Program-made: the position numbers and the translations under genes | From: Pegoplata infirma | Taxonomy: Eukaryota > Arthropoda > Insecta > Diptera > Anthomyiidae | Direction of reading: 5' to 3' | Length of the DNA: 64,000 nucleotides | Assembly (NCBI GenBank): GCA_963921195.1 | Contig: OY992540.1 | Span: forward strand, 12,779,136-12,843,135 | Notes under the pieces: generated by a model | The model's input: the letters and a program-made list of their open reading frames with translations, nothing else | What the model was told of the DNA's origin: nothing | Databases searched by the model: none | Shown: one piece after another, positions 53,653-61,800 of the stretch | Layout: every line of letters begins with the position of its first letter | Numbering within the stretch: the stretch's first letter is position 1

Positions 53653-54019
53653 TAGATTAGATTAGATTAGATTAGATTAGATTAGAAAAGGCCCTATGCA
53701 CTGCGACCAATATGATCTTTTGTGCAGCCTAGCAGTTGCCCTATAAGTTAAGGCTTTTGATAAAGCCAAGTATCCTATTTGGCATGGATTCCCATATGTC
53801 ACTTGGAGTTAATGAATGTCGCCCTAGATGTCGAATGCGTCTGATGTTGAGTCTTGGGCACTCACAAAGGATGTGTTCCGCCGTTTCGGCTTCAATTTCA
53901 CAGAATCTACATATTTCAGTGTCCGATAAATTTTTCTTCCTAAGTTGATAGCGAAGATTACAATGTCCAGTGAGGTAACCAGTTAGAATCCTTAGAGGTA
54001 ACCAGTTAGAGTCCTTAGA
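53653..54019 (-). mobile_element. LINE 3' end, 367 bp, with 12-bp target duplication
   Basis: TTGAGTAAAGGA occurs at 53,641-53,652 and again at 54,020-54,031; the uninterrupted relative near 26,330 has it once. On the minus strand the insert encodes a LINE C-terminus, then a short 3' UTR and a tail of six TAATC units. A 22-bp tandem duplication (AGGTAACCAGTTAGARTCCT) sits at its truncated 5' end. Confidence 0.93.
53741..54019 (-). pseudogene. LINE ORF2 C-terminal remnant
   Basis: The minus-strand frame reads LRILTGYLTGHCNLRYQLRK, then the zinc-binding-like motif CRFCEIEAETAEHILCECPR, and ends at a stop at 53,741. This C-terminal tail follows RNase H in I/R1/LOA-type elements. It is the same region as the end of the 32,179 frame but a different family. 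About 90 residues remain and the catalytic domains are gone. Confidence 0.85.
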
Positions 54020-54261
54020 TTGAGTAAAGGAACAAACTACCAATTTTTAAAAATTCGATATCTTTTGAACGGGTCATCAAAAAAATCTGAAAATTTACCA
54101 CGAAGGAGTTTTTGAAGGGTACTAAAAACTGTCAACAAATTGGGAAAATCTAAAAAAAATATTGTTCAAAGTGTCCGATTTGACATGGAATGCCCGATGT
54201 ATATCTAAGCTTACAATGCCAGACTGAATTCAAATTTATGTTTTTTTTTTAAAAAGTAAAA

Positions 54262-54395
54262 AAACAAGTGGATATTTATGATTTTTAGTGCATATTTTAG
54301 ATTTTAAGTGCATATTTCAATACTTTTTAGTGCATATTTTAGGCGCCTAAAACATAGTTTTTTAGTGCATGAAGGTCCTGTCCCTGGTCATAATA
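54262..54395. mobile_element. Degraded TGCATATTTT-family fragment
   Basis: TTTTTAGTGCATATTTTAG, AAGTGCATATTTCAATAC and GTGCATGAAGGTCCTGTCCC are diverged versions of the hAT MITE at 30,432. There is no target duplication. Confidence 0.55.
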
Positions 54396-54570
54396 GAATA
54401 TTTTTAATTTATTACTTTAAAAAAGCTCGAGGCCCTAAAATATTTCTATTTATGATATTGTCATAATAGAATATTTTTTTAAATTTATTGCTTTAAAAAA
54501 GTTACTCATAGTATATCTGCACGGATCAGTTTCACCCCCACTAAAGGATCTTTAGCAGGTTTTAGAGAAT
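54396..54570 (+). mobile_element. Fragment of the 20,881 MITE family, partly duplicated
   Basis: CTCGAGGCCCTAAAATATTT, TATTTATGATATTGTCATAA and GATCAGTTTCACCCCCACTA match 20,881-21,127. The segment TCATAATAGAATATTTTTAA occurs twice. Confidence 0.7.
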
Positions 54571-54678
54571 CAATGCATCATGCTAAAAATAAAATTGAAC
54601 ATTTTTGATTTAAATATGTTTTTCTTCCTCAGTGCATTCCACAATAATCCCCAAAGTCTTAATTCATTTTAAGTTGTA

Positions 54679-55476
54679 CACTCAAAAAAATACGTTAGTA
54701 GATTTACTAATTTTTTTTTGCTAATGCTAGTTAGCTAACTTTTAGCAAATTTTTAGTTGAGATTAGCATGTTAGCAAAAAATTCTTGTAAACTTCATTTA
54801 GCACATTAGCAATTTTAAGCAAACTTTGAACTAATTTCTTTTGCTAAATTTGAAATTGAGTTGAAAACATTTTTTCAAGATTTTTTGCTAACATTAGCAA
54901 AAATAAATGGTAAATTTTTTTTTATTTTCCGAAAACTTAAAATGGCGCTATCTCGGAAACTAAGCATGATAGAGCAAAATGGAGGGCATTTTTGGTTCTT
55001 AAAATCTCCATACTTTCGCGGGTCCTCTTCACATGTGTGGACCCTAATGGGACCTAACTTTGGATCCAAAAAAGTTAGCATTCCCGAAAATTTTAAAATG
55101 CTCATATTTTCATAATATTTTTGAAGTTATCGAGTTTTTTAATTCTCAAGACCCCAGTGATCCCCTTAAATCACGTATCTCAAAAACTAAGCAAGGTAAA
55201 GCGAAACGGACACAAATTTTGGATCAAAAACTATGACGTTTTTTAAGGAACCCAACTAGGTCTAGGCCCATCGGGGTCTGGACCTATTGGGTCCGAACCC
55301 AATGGGGTCCTCAAATGTGTATGAACTAAGTTGAAATAAAAATTATTTCAGTTAACTAATTTTTAGCAAAACGGTTTTGCTAACTTTACCAAAAAAATTG
55401 TGGGTTCAAAATCAGCAAATTTTCTTGTAGGTTTACAAGCTTTTTTTGCTAACTTTACAGTTTTTTTTTTTGAGTG
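54679..55476. mobile_element. CACTCAAAA-ended TIR element, GCTAA words, TA duplication
   Basis: CACTCAAAAAAATACG and TTTTTTTTTTTGAGTG are the ends, with TA at 54,677-54,678 and 55,477-55,478. Near the ends, GCTAAC/TTAGCAAA words dominate. The middle has two versions of a less AT-rich block (ATCTCGGAAACTAAGCATGA and ATCTCAAAAACTAAGCAAGG, each followed by CTAATGGGACC/CCAATGGGGTCC-like sequence). Confidence 0.75.
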
Positions 55477-55845
55477 TAGTGTAGTCTAAACGTCCTATTA
55501 AATTGTTTATTTAAAATATGTACTAGTATATTTATATTCGTTTATACTTTGAAAGAAAAAGTATTGTTTAAATTATAATCTATTTGTTTAAATTAACTTC
55601 TTAAGAGCATGTTTTTTTTTTTGCTGCCAAAATTTATTTAAAATACGTGTGTGTTTATTTAAAATAGTTTCCTGTAATTTGAATCAATTAAAACATTTGA
55701 ATGGCTTTTTAAAAATTTTGAGCACGTTCTTGAAAAACAATTGTATATATTTTACCTTTATGGTATGAAGTTTGTCAATTAAAAATTATTAAATATTTTT
55801 TTTATTTAATTGTATTTTTTATATAAAAGGTAAAGTTATTGTAAT

Positions 55846-56092
55846 TGTACATGTCGCCACCCTAATGTCTTTCATTAATCTCTTACATTATTAGTGTACT
55901 ATATTTCACATGTAGAGGGCTCTAAACTGCTATAACATGTACTAAAAATTCTATCTCCTTGCTTTTGAAATCCCATAAACTGTATTGTTAAGTTAGTTAA
56001 GTCTTAGAATTAGAAGAACAAACATTGTCGAATAAAAGAATTTCTACAATAAGCAAATCAACTACTGGCTTTTATTTGGCATCTACTCAGCA
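55846..56092 (+). other. Candidate 5' LTR of the BEL/Pao element
   Basis: It starts TGTACATGTCGCCACC, has AATAAAAG (56,032-56,039) as a polyadenylation-like signal, and ends near CTACTCAGCA. Immediately downstream, TGGTCCTTCATC and TACGAACCGGATAACCAGGG resemble leader sequence seen in BEL/Pao elements. Both limits are tentative because the 3' LTR is not available for comparison. Confidence 0.4.
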
Positions 56093-58877
56093 AAGATTTT
56101 AACTCTGGTCCTTCATCTTTTCATGGTCCTCTACGAACCGGATAACCAGGGCCGTGGATTCTACAAGCACTTTATTTTCTTCCAATAAGAAAATAATTTC
56201 GAAGTTTGTCGTTTTCCTTTTAATAAGAAAAACACATTCAACAAGGGTACTCAGAAAATATTTCTAATATGCACAATTTCTAATAAGGTTTTCTGGGTAA
56301 TCTATGCAAATAATAAAGCAACAAATTCTTCAAGTCACCTACTCTGGAATAATTCTCATGCAACAATTAATTCAACAAGAATTCCGGTGTAATTCATGCA
56401 AAAGATAAGTATTAATTTTCCATAAAAATTCAAATTACTTCATCTCAAGCTATTCACAATAGATTAAAATCACCTATCCTATGAATTTGGTCAATTATTT
56501 TTAAAAATCAAATCTTCATCAACGGTCACCGTATCACTCCATCTACATTCCAAATTACATAATCAATCATCCAAATAAACGTTTCTCATCAAAGGAGGTA
56601 CCGATTACATAATTAACATCACTAAGCTGTCAAAAGGAATTTTCTGTAAGTTGCTCTTTCTACTATTCCATTCCAATAGTTGTGCGGTGTTAAAACGGGA
56701 CGGTATAGAAAAAACGCGAAGATCGGTAAAAAAACGCAAAGAAAATTGTTAAAAAACTTTAAAAACATTACAAACAAGAAACTCTGAAAGAAAAACAATA
56801 AAATTCGGATAAAAAAGTGATTAATTAAAACAAAATCGTTTAACAAAAAAAAACCCAAATCTTCTCATAAAAAAAAAATACAGCCAAACAAAAATCTGTG
56901 TAAAAAACAACAAAATCAGTGTCTAATTTATATAAAAAAAGTTCAAACCTCGACTATTAAAGAGAAAATAATTGGCGGTATATTTTTTGCAAAAAAAAAA
57001 GTGTACATTAATTTCCATACATCAAATTGACAAAAAAAAAATCGTGAAACAACAAATATATTTTCTAAAAATTTAAACGGTATTTTTGGTGTAACTATTG
57101 TTGTATTAAAAAAAAAAAATCTTAAAACAAATATTTTTGCTAAAATTCAAACGGTAATTTTTTGGTGTAACCACTATAATATTGTAAAAAAAAAAAAAAT
57201 CGAGCGGTATTTTTTTTGTGTTGATGCAAAATAAAATTCTAAAAAGAAGAAACGGAAAATAGTGCTGAAAAAACAACAAAAAAATACAATTGCCTTTACA
57301 AAATTTCAAACGGTATTTTTTCGGGTGTATATGCCTACAAATTATACCAACATTCCAAATCTTCACATGTGAATTTGTTTAAAAGAAGTTCAACAACAAT
57401 TTTGGCATATGTGCATATCGTTTACCGTTACATTTTTTTTTCTTTAATTTTCGAAGTGGTTGTTTAAAATAAAAAAAAAACACAAAAATTCTCTTTACTC
57501 TTTTCAAAGTTGTCCCAACTTGTGTTTCATATTTCACATCGTTCCACTTCAATCGCTGAAGAAAAGTAAATTTAAAAAAAATATTCAAAGCTCATTTGTT
57601 AGACAAAAAATCCAAAAGCAAAAAATGTTGAAAACACATTATCCATAATAAGAAACATTTTTAAAAATTAAAAAAAAAGGTTTCGAAATATGTGCTATCT
57701 TTTAATTTCTGGTTGTAAGTGTAGCAACATTTTCTTCTTTTTTAATTTGTTGCCGAATTTTGCTAATGATCATTTGCTTTTACTTTTTTAAATTCAAAGC
57801 TTTTTTTTTCCAAAATTTTGTAGCTTTGTTGCAATAAACAACAACACCAAATAAAAACAACAACACAACAAAAATATAAAGAGAAAGACAAAAAAAGCTT
57901 TTTCAATAGTTATTTTTTTTTGACAAACACAACTGACATTGATAAAAGAAGAGCGAAGAAATAAAAGTTTTTTTTTGTAGTTATTTTGTTGGACAAACAA
58001 AAACAACAATATAAAAAAAAAAAACCAGAACACTTTAAGAATGCTTTCATTGCACTTTTTTATGATAAATTCGTTCATTTAAATTTATAAAACAACATTT
58101 TGTGAAAATATTAAAATTCTCATATACAAAAAAAAAAAAATAAAAATCAAATTAAATTGATTTTTGTAAAATTAAAATTCAAAAATCTTAAATTAATTTC
58201 AACAACATAAAATAAAAAAAAGACACAAACAATCAAAAAAAAAAAAATTAAAATCAACATACACTCAATGAAACAACGTACACTCAAAAAAAACAACGTA
58301 CACTCAAAGAAAAAAACATTCACTTAAAAGACATCTCGATTAAAAAAATAATAAACAATCAATAAATATTTATACCAGCCACAATTTAAATTAACAAAAT
58401 TTACAATAAAAATATTTTAAATTAATGAAACCAAAATAAAACATACATTTTCTAATTACAAAAAAAAACGTTATTGCAAAAAAAAAACAAATACATTAAT
58501 ATTTCGTTTCGTTCAATTAATCGTTGAAATTTCGGTCGATTTAAATACAAATTAATTTCGATTGCTGTCGTGTTCGAAGAATTTTTCAACAAAAACGTAA
58601 ATTTTGAGCAACTGGTAACTAAAAAAAAAAAAAAAAAATATATATTTTATTATTTATTATTATATTGATTTCACAATTTACTATCCTCATTTTCCCATTT
58701 CATTATCCAATTTTTCTTAACATTTATCACATCAATTAATTTGTGTTCAAGAGTGATCAGAAATTGAAATTTTTTTTTCAATATTGTTAGTTTTTTCCAA
58801 TTTTCGTGTCCTTTTTGCTATTATTGATTCATAATTCGTTAAAAATCCTTCGTGAGCCTTTGATAAAATCTTACAAC
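56093..58877 (+). other. Long AT-rich leader before gag
   Basis: 2.8 kb without an open frame of note. The motif AAACGGTATTTTTNGGTGT recurs near 57,076, 57,149 and 57,306, with weaker versions near 56,973 and 57,201, separated by poly-A runs. Short ORFs on either strand are composition artefacts. The length is unusual for a retrotransposon leader, so an unrecognised insertion is possible. Confidence 0.55.
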
Positions 58878-61800
58878 ATGACTCACTTACAGCAATTCAT
58901 AAGATGCACGGATAAACTTATTCAATTCGATGCTGAATTCGAGGAGTCACATCTTTCCCGAGAATCTATAGATTCACTTGAAGTTCATCGTGACGAGATG
59001 AAGTCTATTTGGGCAGGAGTTAAACTTATATACGGAAAGGTTCTTGACGAGATTGATATCACAACCGAGGAAAATAAAGAAGGGAAAAAGAAGAAAAATC
59101 AAACAGAAGATGACGACGATGAGCCTGCTGCAAACGATAAAGAGATTGTTACCACAAAATACCAAACAGCATACTCTACATACGTCCGATTCATTTCTCG
59201 ATTTAGTTCCCGCATTAATGAGTTATCTTCTCTTAGAATAACCCCTCAACTTCTTCCAAATGTAGCTTCTGGCCCCATGCCTCTCTACAATATGCACCTT
59301 CCTCCATGTGATACAGGAATCTTTAAGGGCGATTACCAATCCTGGCCTTCCTTTCGCGACTTATTTACTGCTCTTTATATTAATAATCCACGTCTTTGCA
59401 AAATTCAAAAACTTTTTCATTTAAATCGAAACACCAGCGGTGAGGCAAAGGATATTGTCCAAAAATGTCCACCAACAGATGAGGGGTTCGAGTTAGCGTG
59501 GGCAAATTTGAAGGAACGCTTTGAAAATAAAAGACTGCTTGTTAATAGCCAGCTTAGAATACTTTCTACTCTTCCTCATATTTCACAAGAATCTTGCGAA
59601 GATATAAAGAATTTAGTAAGAACAGTTGATAGTTGTGTTTCCGCTCTTAAGCTTTATAAAAAGAACATAGAAGCCTTGGATGATGTGTTCGTTTTTCACT
59701 GTACCAATAGTCTTCCTCCGATCACATTAGCTCTTTGGGAGCAATCTTTTAAGAAAAACGAAGATCCCACTTGGTCCCAAATGAGTATATTTCTCACTAA
59801 TCGTTTCCAAACTCTCGAGACAGTATCCGAAGTTAAAGATTTTCGACAAAATGCTACACCACGGTCAGATATACTTTCTAAAACAGAAAATGTCAAAATT
59901 AAGCCACAACCAAAACGATTTAATAGCCATCATGCAAATGTTTCTACAAATAATTATGTCCAGTGTAGTCTGTGTACAAGTCAGCATCCTCTCAGGCAAT
60001 GCCCTAAATTTCTTGAAAAGAATATCGATGATAGAAACTCATATGCCAAAACCAACAATTTTTGTCTGAATTGTCTTACTAAAAATCACCACGTAACCGA
60101 TTGTAAAAGTTCTTTTAGTTGTCGTACTTGTCGTAAAAAACACAACACACTTCTTCATAAAGAGAGCATACAACCTTCTTCTTCGGCTACAACTAATAGT
60201 TCAGCTTTATCTTTAGAACCCTCAACTTCCACAAATATTCGTTCCAACTTTGCATCAAATTCAAAGTCCGTTGTACTTGCTACTGCCATGGTTCAAATTC
60301 ACCACAATGGTGTTCAATTTCCTGCTAGAGCATTCATTGATTCAGGTTCCGAGGGGACATTTATTTCAGAACGTCTTTTTAGACGAATTGGCCTTCCTTT
60401 CCAATCAATTCATGCACAAATAAGCGGTTTAAATGGCTCTATTTCTGCACAGTCCAGAAAAATCTGCCAACTAGTGGTTGGTTCAAATGGCTATAGAAAT
60501 GATAAAGTCGAAATAAATGCTCTTGTTCTTAAAGAACTTTCAGGAAATCTTCCCACCTGTAATATTGATCAAAATATTGTATCAAAAATTCCAAATTTGA
60601 CATTGGCCGATCCGTATTTTTACAAAAATTCAGAAGTAGACATTCTCATCGGCGAAGATACAATAGATCGATTCGAACTAGATGGATTTATACGAAATAT
60701 TTTTGGACGTTTGAAAGCAAAGGAAACACTTTTTGGTTGGGTTTTGTCTGGAAATCTTGAGCATGATGATTCTAATCCTACTAGAGTTCTCACATGCGTT
60801 TCTAAAGTGTCTCTTGAAAAACAGCTAACGCGTTTTTGGGAGGTGGAGGATGTTCCACAAAAACCAATAGTTTCACAAGCAGATAGATATTGTGAAGATT
60901 TATACGTACGAACTACCCAACGACAAGGCGATGGTCGTTTTATCGTGTCACTCCCGTTTAAAAAATCATTTTTAGATGGATCAGAAGGTTTAGGAAATTC
61001 AAGAAGTATTGCTCTTGCTCAATTTCTTCGCAATGAATTACGACTTTCTAAAAATATAGAACAAAAAGTCATATATGATTCCGTAGTCGAAGAATATTTT
61101 GCATTGAACCATATGAAAAAAGTCCCCATTCCTACATCTGTTCATAACTTCGGAAACTATTATCTTCCACACCATGCGGTCATAAAGCCAGAAAGCTCCA
61201 CCACAAAAGTCAGGGTCGTATTTAATGCGTCTTGCCCAACAACAAACGGAACTTCATTAAATGACATGCTATATCCAGGTCCTGTCCTACAAAATGACCT
61301 TATCATTCTTCTTTTAAAATGGAGATTTCATAGATATGTCTTTAATAGTGACATCGAAAAGATGTATCGACAAATTCTTGTCAATCCGAATGATACTCCT
61401 TACCAGCGAATACTTTTCCGAAATACCATTAATGATAATATCCAAGATTTTGAATTAAAGACCGTAACCTTTGGGGTTAATTGCGCTCCTTATTTAGCAA
61501 TCCGTACTCTTGTCCAATTAGCTTCTGATGTAGAAAACCTATACCCGTTCGCTAGCGATATTCTGAAAAATAATATGTACGTAGACGATGCCTTATATGG
61601 AGCTCCTGATATTCCAACGGCACTTCAAGCTCGAAATCAACTAATAGATGCACTTAGTTCAGCAGGGTTCAATCTCCGAAAATGGACATCTAATTCGCCG
61701 GAAGTTTTAGAAGGAATTCCAAAAAGTCATCTTCTCCAAGAAGATTTTTGTGAATTCGATGATACAAGCAATGCCAAAACTTTAGGCGTACGTTGGAATG

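Larger units (their letters stand above)
53112..54193 (-). mobile_element. GGGGCATTCC-family element, split by a LINE fragment
   Basis: In reverse orientation, the right edge GTCCGATTTGACATGGAATG-CCC is the family's left terminus. The body matches 40,321 through AGTATGCGATTTTTAAG and the repeated units, and breaks at 53,112 (GTTCAGAGAAAATGTTTGG). An insertion at 53,653-54,019 interrupts it. Confidence 0.8.

Noticed and set aside
55846..56092. Firm LTR boundaries for the BEL/Pao element
   Set aside because: Without the 3' LTR the limits rest only on TG..CA, a polyadenylation-like signal and downstream resemblance, so I kept it as low confidence.
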